This document shows positions 30,181 to 38,680 of a DNA stretch of 64,000 nt, in pieces. Source of the stretch: Lichenostomus cassidix (taxonomy: Eukaryota; Chordata; Aves; Passeriformes; Meliphagidae). The stretch spans positions 13,134,501-13,198,500 of the forward strand of contig CM039193.1 in NCBI GenBank assembly GCA_008360975.2, given 5' to 3'. The notes beneath the pieces are model-generated. The model was not told the DNA's origin. It saw only the letters and a list, made by a program, of their open reading frames with translations, and did not search any database. Both the position numbers and the translations under genes were made by a program. The first letter of the stretch is position 1; every line of letters begins with the position of its first letter.

Positions 30181-30259
30181 GGGTTGTGGATTAGGTGTCA
30201 GGTTTGGTCAGTGGGGAGCAGTGGGTTGTTGCTGTTGGTTTGGATTTTTTTGCAGGGGG
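30181..30259 (+). other. G/T-rich tract with four G runs
   Basis: G runs at 30181-30183, 30213-30216, 30223-30225 and 30255-30259 lie in strongly G/T-skewed sequence. Loop lengths of up to about 30 bases make a stable quadruplex unlikely, so this is mainly a compositional feature. Confidence 0.4.
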
Positions 30260-33200
30260 TAGTGGTGTTTCTTTTGATGGGATTTCTTGTATTTTTTGAT
30301 TCAAAGTCATATATTGACAAATTCTACTGATAATTTTTCCCTGTCTCTGATACGAAAAAGAAAACAGTATTAGCTTTTCAGTTTTAGATTTATCAGCTGG
30401 CAAAAGTTTAAATTGATACCCAAAAAGTCAGTCCATGCCTATCCTTTAAACTGCAGGTCTCAATCCTACTTGACCCTTCCTTCAAAGCAGTAGTTGCAGT
30501 GTCTCAAGAGAAGAAACAGCCTACAAAAACCAAAACCAACATAAGGCTGAATAAAAGAAAGGCAATTAATGTCAAGATGATTGGACTAAACTTGTCTGAG
30601 CATTTAAGTCACTATTATACAATTTCAACTAAAGATAGATGTTCTGTATGAATCAGATTCACCAGCTGACTGCTAATTGATCTAAATCACCCTGTATATT
30701 CTCTTGGCACTGACATTTCCACAGTTGCAAGAAACCACCAAGATCCAGCACAGCCCATCCTCATCAGGGAGATAAAACACAATCCTGCACCTTTAAAAGC
30801 AGGAAGGCTCTCCTGACTGAAAAACCTGCTCTGAGTAAAAACACTGATTTGAGAGCTCCCAACACAATGAAGGATGTGTTGAAAGGAGCAGGCAGAGGCA
30901 AACTCCAAACTGCTTCAGAGCAAGGCAGGCAGAGCTTACATAACACCGAGGGCTCCGGCAGACAACTTACATAAGGAAAATCGGAGGGAGCCTTCAACAG
31001 CCTCTCGTCAGGAAGAAACCTTTATGGAAGGACCAAGAAATTAAGGGCATTTGCACCCAGAAACCATTCCTATATTTGCAATAAAACAATGTTGACTATG
31101 CAGGAGCAAATGAAGGATTACCAAAGCTCAGAGTATTTTTTAAAAAGAGTAGTCTTGTCAAAAGAAACCTGAGAAAGCAAGGACCATGCTGCATTTTCAG
31201 ACAGACACTGCACTGATTTAAGAAGAGCTTTACAGTATAACAGCATTCCCCAAAGTCTGTTTTTCCAAAACTCTAATTGCAGCAGCTGAAGTGAATATGT
31301 TCCTGGCACCTAACCCTTGCTTTGCATCCCATATTTGAAGCCTGGCTTTGCCAGGGGGCTACACTCTCATATTTAGTACAGGAGCATCTAAATACAGAGT
31401 GTGTGCAAAAAAAAATCCTAAGTGTCAACATTCAAATGAGGCAGATGTCTTTTGACAGTCTAAGGAAGAAAAAACACCACCTAAGAGAATTAAAATCTGA
31501 GTCAATTCTTAGGCCCCAGTAGTATTTGCTAAGTAGGTGAAGAGCATGAATATCTCTACAGCATCAAGAAGTTTCTCCAAATCTATATGACAACCATAAA
31601 GCCTCCAGAAGTCAGCAACTTAGGAATAATACTGGCCTGTTTGCTTCTGGATGATTTTTTGTACACTTAATCATCTTCCATCTCTTTGAAAACAATGAGT
31701 AGAACATTTTAAAGCGCTAATTTTGCTTAAAAGCTCATCATAATTTCTGAGTATATTTACCAAACTATGATTTCCCAAGAAATTTGCAGCATCCGTTTTC
31801 ACCTAACGTCAATGTTGAGGAAAGTCATATATCCCAGATACTTCCAGGAGGCACAACAGTATACATGGGTAAGATTATTATAATGAAATAAAATCATAAA
31901 ACATTCAATTAAGGGAAGCAGTGAGTTTTTTAAAAAATACTTTCGAAAAGCAACAGAAATATTCTTTTGCATCTTTTACAAACTCAAGAGGACACCAGTG
32001 CTGGTCACCCATTTGATGTTTGCAGTACATCAAGACTTTAATAATTGCAATAACTCCATCCATGTTCACAACTATAACCTGGCAAAAATTTTCTTTACTG
32101 ATTATCTCAAATTAACCTGCTCACCGAAATTTCAGTGTGGGTAAAATGACTCTTAATGTGCAAAACATTTGGGCAGTAGAGACTGTCAATCACGCCTCGA
32201 TGGTGAGCACATCCCTTTGAAAGCAGCGCTTGCTGGGTGTGCTGACAAAATGAATCAAGTAACCTTTACATTAATTCTTCATTTAGCAAGACTGTATTAA
32301 GCTAAATGGCACTCCAAAGCAGTTGACAACTGAGGAATCCATACTATCCAGATCCATAACCATACACACATTTTATATCTTCACTCATTTACGGGTGCTT
32401 AATTCATAATCAGGAAATGTGGGTTCCTCCGGTAATATCAGAAATCTCACTGCTTCTAAAAGTGGAATCTTGACTTTAAAATGACACGGACTCTGATCAC
32501 CCAGAGCTCACAGTAAATACCAAATATATTCTTGATGCCTGGCTAGTGGGGAGGGAGAGAGGGGGTGGGAAAAAAGGCATTTGTATTTAGAGCCCTCCTG
32601 TGCTGTCACCTCCTTAACTGTTGTGACAACCTCTGTCACTGACTTTGCATGTTGAAAATACTTTCAAACCTAGAAGTTTGGGATGTTTCTATTCACACAA
32701 GCTTACAGAAGAAATATACTTTGTAACAATACAAAAAAAAAAACATGCTAAAGTCATCTGTCATCCAGGCTCATTTGCACAATCAACAGCAGGAAATAGC
32801 AAGCTTAAATGGACAGAGACATTTGGAATTCAAAATAAAAGAAAAAGCAACAGATATCTTGTAAAAACTACTGTAACCAGAAGGAAAAAAAAATAGACTA
32901 CATGACAGAGGAATAAGAATGCTCTAAATACCTGTCAAACCTGCGTTTTGTCTTTTCTCTTTCATTCAATAATGAAATACCATAATATAAGCAAGAAAGA
33001 AAAACAAAATAGCTCAGAAAGAATATAAACTGTCCACCTTCAAAAACAGGAGCACAGACTGCTTAGTGAAACAGAAAGGATGCTGATGAAAAGGTAAAAT
33101 GAATAGCTTCCAATTACCTACAATTATAACAACCAATAGGAAGCAATCTTGCTACTTCAGAGGGAAAAAATACATTACAGAAGGGATGACAGCAGCATCT

Positions 33201-34891
33201 ACTATGAGGAAGAGAAGGAGGATTAAGGATTCCATCCTGATTCTTTGTGGATTTTAGCCCAATTGCCAAACACGGTACAGTCCATATTCCTCTGCCTACC
33301 GTTGGGATCAGTACTGGGTAGGTTTCATTTCTAAAGCCATTTTTGCGCAAAAATGGCTGCACATGGAGCAGCTCCAAAGTTAAATAAAGATACTTGTTTG
33401 TTAAGGCCCAATAAAAAAATATTTTTAATAATACTTGGTCATAAACTAATCAAAACTGAAAGCTCCATCTGCTTTATAAATTTAAGGTGTTCATACAAAA
33501 GAGTGACAGTGTAAGACTACACAGACTTTAAAGAATATGAGCTGGAAGTATAATAAATATTGAGTCTCCAGATTTTCAGAATAAAATGAAAGTTTGCCCA
33601 ACATATTGAAGTGAAGCCATTTAAAGGCCTTGAAAGGCAGTAAGAGACCGCAAATATTTTTGTTCTTAATAGCTCTGTATTTTCGCTTAGTGGAATTCAT
33701 GGTTTACAGTCCTGGGTATACAAATCTGAGAAAACAGAACCTGCTAAAGAACTCATATGTCTTTAGCAATTACTGAAGCCAGTTGCTTTCATTTTAAAGG
33801 GTAGCACAAGCTTTTTATTTCAGCTGCTACACGTACTGTTATATAATTTCACACATATATATAAGCCTTTTGAAATAAATGCTACAAGCTCAAGGAATAA
33901 TTTCCTTCACAATCAGACAAAAAATAAAATTAGTGTTACTCAGAACTATAAAACCGTGTCTATGAAAATCAGCAGAAATTTAATATATGGGTTGAATGAG
34001 TGTTTTTAATCAGTGAACGTCTCAATGTTTTTCCATTTACATATTGCATTTTGAGAATCACATGTTAAATGCCTCAAAATAGCAGTCTCAATCTAACATA
34101 CTCATCTTAGTCTCTCATAATTTTTTTTGCAACTGTTGTAAACACAAATTGTCTGCAACACAGAAGTTTACTATAGGTTGCATATTTAAATGAAACACAG
34201 TCCTTGATAGATACCTAATTCTCAAATCTGCTTTTTCATTACCCTCTGCCCCAATTATGCAGACTTATACCAATTTCTCAAGTTTTTGCTATACTTCACT
34301 CCCTTATTACCCAGCTGTGCAGCTGAGCAAGAAGATAACCACATTCATTCCTCTTATCTGTAATGATGTAATACATCTCAGCACTGGGTTGAGATGATTG
34401 GGGGAATAATGGGATTGTAAAAACTGCAGAGATGACAAACAACAGTGCAGCCGCCTTCTCCTGATACAGTGAATTGTGTACACACAGCCCAGGGTGAAAA
34501 CAATACAATATGCACTAATTCTGCTGCTTGAATGAAGTTAACATTTTTCACAAGAAACAGCTGTTTCTGCACAGAACCATCATTATCACAATGCAGCAAC
34601 CAGACTAAACACCCGCAACCTGGGCTGAAGCCTAGGCTTTGAGAAATAAGTGTTGGAGTTTACTTTCCAATGATAAAAAAAAGTCATCCAAACAGAAAAA
34701 TATCAGGTTAAGCAAGGACTCTACAAATAGTGCAGTGCAATGCAAAGAGTCATCAGGGACTAGGATGCAATACAAAAATAGATCTTGGACAAAAGCACGT
34801 ACAGCACTGCTTTCCTGTTCATTTAAAAAATTAAATCTGCCTCCATTTTCTCTGTTAAAACCTTCCTTATTACAACCGAAGAAATCCTTAC

Positions 34892-34973
34892 CTTCTGAAG
34901 GAGCTGGGAACCTGAGTATTTGGCTGCAATAGATTTGATCTCTCCACCAAATGCTGAGGCCCAGAGCTTTACA
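34892..34973 (-). CDS. CACNA2D3: CACNA2D3 coding exon 2: mature N-terminus
   Basis: This 82-bp exon supplies the last base of codon 40 and codons 41-67. It translates to VKLWASAFGG followed by EIKSIAAKYSGSQLLQK, which to my memory matches the mammalian alpha-2/delta-3 sequence without change. This is the start of the N-terminal extracellular (VWA_N) region of the alpha-2 part. The acceptor AG is at 34975-34974, preceded by CTTCCC and a run of 18 T on the minus strand. The donor after AAG is GTAAGG (34891-34886) in phase 0. Joining with exon 1 regenerates the Val40-Val41-Lys42 junction of the family. The next residues expected (KYKEYEKD in mammals) are not found in the 34.8 kb downstream, so exon 3 lies outside the window. 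Confidence 0.94.
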
Positions 34974-35594
34974 CTGGGAAGAAAAAAAAAAAAAAAAAAG
35001 AGACAGGAAGAAATGTAATACACATGTCATAGCAAGCAACAGAGACTGTAACAGCTTCAGCTGCACTCCAAAGGATCCAAGCAATTTTGCATTAGAGAGC
35101 TCACTAAGGAACCTAAGTGCAGCAAAAAGATCAGTGAAGCTGTACAAGTATAAGCACAAACTAGACCCTGTGCTAAGGTAAGGCCTCTGATATCAAACTA
35201 CCAACCTGCACCACTGAAATTTAAGGAATTAACTTGTACAGAAACATGCTCTGGCACAACATAACACATATCCATTGAAAGAAAGGCAGCAGATAAAATG
35301 GCAAAAACAGTTCTGAACGATGAAATCCCACATGAGAAAGAGTTAACAGCATCAATTTCAGTAAACACAAGCACTTAAAACTCAGTGGCCACACACTCCA
35401 CCAACACAACGCTCCTACAATAAAATCAAAGTAGTGCCAAGCTCCTTGGAGACAAGCACTTTAAACACAGCTGACAGAGGAGGAAAGGTGCCCTGGAACA
35501 GTCAAATATCTGCAATACAAAAACAGGAGAACTTGAGCAGCTGAGTTCTCATCCTTGAGCATGGTCCTGAGAGGAATAGCATGAAAGCACTTAC
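34974..35594 (-). other. CACNA2D3: CACNA2D3 intron 1 (621 bp)
   Basis: A phase-2 GT-AG intron between coding exons 1 and 2. The donor is GTAAGTG and the acceptor is TTCCCAG. Its polypyrimidine tract contains an uninterrupted T run on the minus strand, seen as 18 A at 34982-34999 on the plus strand. Several short open frames on both strands cross it, including one that runs from inside the intron through exon 2, but they have no independent support. I see no repeat or RNA gene inside it. Confidence 0.9.
34982..34999 (+). repeat. A18 homopolymer (intron 1 polypyrimidine tract)
   Basis: Eighteen A on the plus strand, equal to T18 on the coding strand, beginning 8 bases from the exon 2 boundary. 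It forms the core of the CACNA2D3 exon 2 polypyrimidine tract. Confidence 0.9.
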
Positions 35595-35713
35595 ACAGAC
35601 AAGGGGATCTGCTGCTCCGATCCAACCACATCCACTAAGGCTGTGTTAAAAGCTGTCCAGAAGATAAAGAAAATACCCCCAGAAGCCCGAAGAAGATTCA
35701 GGTTCTCTGGCAT
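35595..35713 (-). CDS. CACNA2D3: CACNA2D3 coding exon 1: start codon and signal peptide
   Basis: This exon encodes residues 1-39 and two bases of codon 40 of the calcium-channel alpha-2/delta-3 subunit, an extracellular membrane-anchored protein that promotes surface trafficking and gating of CaV channels in neurons. The end reads DVVGSEQQIPLSV, nearly identical to the mammalian alpha-2/delta-3 mature N-terminus as I recall it (DVVRSEQQIPLSV). Upstream is a signal peptide: Arg9, then a hydrophobic core at about residues 12-26 (GGIFFIFWTAFNTAL), with cleavage probably near residue 27. The ATG has A at -3. An in-frame TGA at 35765-35767 lies 17 codons upstream, so with an unspliced leader this ATG is the start. 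The exon ends in phase 2 at a strong donor, GTAAGTG (35594-35588). The signal peptide itself has diverged from the GC-rich mammalian version, although RAS followed by G (residues 10-12) and the overall length align. Confidence 0.93.
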
Positions 35714-36245
35714 TGTGCCTCTCTGTGCCTGGAAAGGTTTGGGGAAATTCAAGTGAAGACGAGTTCAGCAGCAGTGGGGTTTTGCTTCTAAAAGCCTCTT
35801 TTCTCCCTCTCACCCCCTTCCACTAGAACAACACTGGAAAAGAAAAATTCACAGCTCCATCCTCATTCCTCCAAAGAATGACCCTCCCTGTATAATGGAA
35901 GGACCGGACCAGAAGCGAAGCTCTAATGACTTGAAAACTATTGTGTCCCTGGTAACAGCAAAGCGTTTTCCAGCACTACTGCAGCCACTTGCATGTAGTT
36001 CTTTACAACTCCGCAGTCAGCAGTGTGCTGAAGTTACTTCAGTGACCTACTGCTGCTCCAAAGTGCCCTTAGCAGCAAGAAAGCAGACTATTGATTCCAA
36101 CTGGGAAGGCTGTCTTCTTGCAATTACTGCTCACTTTGCAAATGGAAAGCTGCCTAGAGCTCTCCTTTCCCTCGCCGATAACCTGCAGCCTTCATCCCAG
36201 ATCAAGCCAGCCAGTGCATTGGTTCAGCAGAGCAGGAGCAGCAGC
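35714..36245 (-). other. CACNA2D3: Probable 5' untranslated leader of CACNA2D3
   Basis: This is the stretch between the start codon and the CpG island. It is moderately GC-rich with few CpG and carries no recognised protein. In the transcript direction there is a TTAAAAGG TATA-like box around 36250 and a CCAAT box (ATTGG on the plus strand, 36218-36222), so initiation could fall just downstream of either or within the island. A possible 3' splice site (TTTCCAG, with AG at 35730-35729) lies 15 bases before the ATG, so part of this stretch might be an intron instead. A plus-strand open frame of 121 codons (35895-36260) runs antisense to it and resembles nothing I know. Confidence 0.45.
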
Positions 36246-36800
36246 CTTTTAACGGGATAGCGCCGAGACAGGGAGGCAGGCACAGGAGGAGCTGGACCAG
36301 AGGGAGGGCACGGCAAAAGCAGAGAAAGTCTGGAGGAGCCGAAAGTGTAGTTGAGCCCTTCCAGGAAGGCGAGAAGAGAGCGCTGCACATTGCCGGGGGC
36401 TGAGCTTGGGAGCGCTCGGCAGGGCTGGCAGGGGCGGGGGCGTGGGGCCGCGCACACCCACCGGAGAGCGATTCAGGCAGGGCAGCGCTGCATGACAAGC
36501 GTCTGTCTGTCACACAGCCCGGAGAGGCGAAGCACGGCCGGAGCGGAGCGCTGCGCGGTGCCCGGAGCATCCCGGCCGCGGCGCCGCACCGGGGCGGGCG
36601 GAGGGAAGGAGGAGAGCGGCGCTGCCTGCCTGCCCAGCCAGCATCGCCCGGCGGCTTCCCGGAGCGAGCCCCGGCTCTAGGTCAGCCTCGCACATTTAAT
36701 TGAGTCATAGAGAGCACGTCCGTGTGCATAAAGGCGCGTTTGCTGCTTCCTCCCACGCCGGAGCACTGCAGCGAGTCACTCTCCGAGAGCTCGGGACCAG
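36246..36800. promoter_or_regulatory. CpG island, probable CACNA2D3 promoter
   Basis: This is the only dense cluster of CpG dinucleotides in the window, strongest at 36400-36670, and it sits immediately upstream of CACNA2D3 exon 1. Two GC boxes are visible, GGGGCGGGGG at 36431-36440 and GGGGCGGGCG at 36591-36600. It is therefore the best promoter candidate for the minus-strand gene. Open frames of 60-120 codons cross it on both strands, but this is expected in GC-rich DNA, where stop codons are rare, and none resembles a protein I know. Signals on its right-hand edge point the other way, so the island may be bidirectional. Confidence 0.8.
36701..36707 (+). promoter_or_regulatory. AP-1/TRE-like site TGAGTCA
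   Basis: A perfect TGAGTCA heptamer at the right-hand edge of the CpG island. A second copy occurs at 37142-37148. Location near the promoter makes function plausible, but a heptamer of this kind occurs often by chance. Confidence 0.3.
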
Positions 36801-36975
36801 CAAAGGCTTATGAATGAAAAGAAATGCAGCATAAGTAAATCAATGCGGGCTGACTCCAGCCTATGAATAAATTATTAATTTGTGCTCATAGAAGGATCCT
36901 CTTGATATAGCAAATATAGGATTACAAGCTCCTCCACTGAGAGAGCAGCGTGCGGAGCAGGAGGGATTGGTCCAG
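36727..36975 (+). other. Possible divergent first exon (TATA-like box to splice donor)
   Basis: On the plus strand a TATA-like CATAAAGG (36727-36734) is followed about 240 bp later by a consensus splice donor, TCCAG|GTATTT, with the exon end at 36975. An initiation site about 30 bp after the box would give a first exon of roughly 220 bp. The stretch holds short frames only and no recognisable protein, so if transcribed it would be a non-coding divergent RNA or a leader exon. It is inferred from motifs alone. Confidence 0.25.
36809..36881. promoter_or_regulatory. Promoter-flanking homeodomain/POU-like AT-rich block
   Basis: Next to the CpG island are two TATGAAT motifs (about 36809 and 36862), a POU-like stretch ATGCAGCATAAGTAAAT (about 36824-36840) and AATAAATTATTAATTT (36866-36881), a typical homeodomain target. 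A minus-strand CCAAT box follows at 36966-36970. The clustering beside the promoter suggests a proximal control element; binding is not shown. Confidence 0.3.
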
Positions 36976-38634
36976 GTATTTTTGTTGTTGTTGCATTTTA
37001 AAATCTACCCTCCCTCCTTTTGCTTTTATTCGTCTCCTTCTGCTTTTTTCTCACCTTCTTCTCTACTAAACGCACAGACTTAAAATAGCAACTGAACTTT
37101 AATGTAAATAAGTATGGCAAGACCATGATCCGAGCATGGGCTGAGTCATCCTAGCATCCTACAATATAGCTCCAGTGTCCGCTCTAGAATTCTAGTTTTT
37201 TCCCTCTGTAGTTAGAATTAACACCTCAAAATATTCATTCTGCCTTTGTATACTGCTCTTGTCTTGTTTGACATTTTCTGTCTCAGCACTCGAGATGTAG
37301 TACCTGTATTTCTTTCCACATTAACATCTCTAAGGGCACTGAACAGTTTGCTTTAAATATCAAAACCTCTATTCAATACCTGGCTGACAAAAGCTGCTTC
37401 TGCTTTCTCAGAAGAAACGAGAAGTTTAAAGATAGAAAGACTAACAGGGGAACTGCGTAGAACAGAGTAGCACAGCACCCTGCAACTTTCACCACCCACC
37501 AGCCATCCCCACCAGGAACAGTAAATAGATCACATTTCTCTCTGTATTATTACCTTCATACGAGGGCAATAAGGGAAAATTTCTTAAAAGGAACATTTAT
37601 TTTGTGTATTACTCAACCATTTTGAAAGTCCTGATATCTGTGCTGTTACTGTGGAATTCCTAAGCAGCGTTTCAAACATGCTGCCATGTCACCAGGTGTT
37701 CAGCTTACCTACAGGCAGAAATGTAAAAATGCACATGGCTGACTAACAGTATATAATCAATTATGTGCTCCTTTGAACATATTACATAAACAACAGTATC
37801 TTTTCAAAGCTAGGAATGAAACAGAAATGGTTGATTGTCTCAATACTTGTGCTGTTTACTTCTTTTTACATGCTAAACACTGTCAGGAAGTAAATTCATA
37901 AGCTCATTTTGTGAGACTCAATCTGTTCTTATGTTAAGATCCTTATCTGCTTCAAGCAGACACAGTGCACTGATGACAAGTAACAGCTACTTTCATTTTT
38001 CAAAGCATTGCTGGGAGCCCTAGAAACTTTTTGAAAGCAAACACAATGTGCCTGTGTTCAAGAGGCCAGCAAAATTTAACAGGTATTTAACCCACCATTC
38101 ATTATTGGCAAGAAAAGGTGATAAAGTCACTCAGACCTTGACTTTGGCTACATTTATCATACATTCAATACTACATCAGACCTACAGTTTATGCACCTGG
38201 TGCGTGCATAACCAGACACTCACATTTGTTTAATACAGAAATTATGTTTGTACTATTGCTAGTCTAAGAAATCCACTTGGAGAAGAAATTTTTGCTTGAC
38301 AGAACAAGCTCCTTTAGTGTTAACAAATCCTTGTGTTATACTATACCACATAGTGCTTTCAGCATCTTTCATTAATGCACCCTGGGTATGTCTGTGCAGG
38401 AAATCAGCTCCTCCTGACCATTCCGTGAATGGAGAGCAAGTCTGAACCATAACACACACAAAGCACTGTGAGTGACACCACAGCCTGGCTGCAGCTCTGT
38501 CCTGGCCTGACCACTACTGACCATTCCTGGTATGCAGATCACTGCAGTCTTGACAGCAGATTCAAAATTCTTGTTAGCATTTCACCCATATTGTTCCCAT
38601 AAAGATGCAGAAACTTTCCTCAAGTGAGTTTACA

Positions 38635-38680
38635 GAAGGAAGGACCAAGGAAAACACAAGGAAGGACCAAGGAAAAAAAA
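38635..38680. repeat. Short tandem duplication, about 22-bp unit, two copies
   Basis: The motif AGGAAGGACCAAGGAAAA occurs twice in immediate succession, separated by CACA. It looks like a local slippage duplication. Confidence 0.75.

Larger units (their letters stand above)
20368..34891 (-). other. CACNA2D3 intron 2, segment adjoining exon 2
   Basis: The first 14.5 kb of intron 2 in transcript order, starting at the exon 2 donor (34891). It is AT-rich with no alpha-2/delta exon. Notable contents are an 8-bp-stem hairpin (27762-27782), a G/T-rich tract (30181-30259), a pair of overlapping open frames at 28228-28611 and blocks at about 25101-25240 and 32161-32330 that look like non-coding regulatory DNA. 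First introns of neuronal channel genes often carry enhancers, but nothing here proves one. Confidence 0.55.
1..36260 (-). other. CACNA2D3: CACNA2D3 gene, 5' portion (span within this window)
   Basis: The gene reads right to left. In transcript order it has a 5' leader of uncertain extent beginning in or beside the CpG island, coding exon 1 (35713 to 35595), intron 1 (35594 to 34974), coding exon 2 (34973 to 34892), then intron 2, which runs off the left edge. Only 67 of roughly 1,090 residues are encoded here. The rest (the remaining VWA_N region, VWA domain with MIDAS, Cache domains and C-terminal membrane anchor) must lie beyond position 1. The mammalian gene is also very large with long introns, consistent with a second intron exceeding 34.8 kb. 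The right-hand limit given is a guess from promoter signals; no transcript evidence is available. Confidence 0.9.

Noticed and set aside
1..34891. Search for CACNA2D3 exon 3 (expected to begin near KYKEYEKD)
   Set aside because: No minus-strand stretch encoding this with flanking splice sites was seen; exon 3 is taken to lie beyond the left edge.
34632..35159. 175-codon minus-strand open frame
   Set aside because: It is real exon 2 extended by chance into intron 1 (through the T18 tract) and intron 2; only 34892-34973 is coding.
36202..36695. Several overlapping open frames of 60-122 codons on both strands in the CpG island
   Set aside because: GC-rich DNA lacks stops; the peptides are Ala/Pro/Arg/Ser-rich, overlap each other and resemble no family. 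One minus-strand frame has a weak Ala/Leu-rich start reminiscent of a mammalian signal peptide but does not lead into the DVV-SEQQIPLSV sequence.
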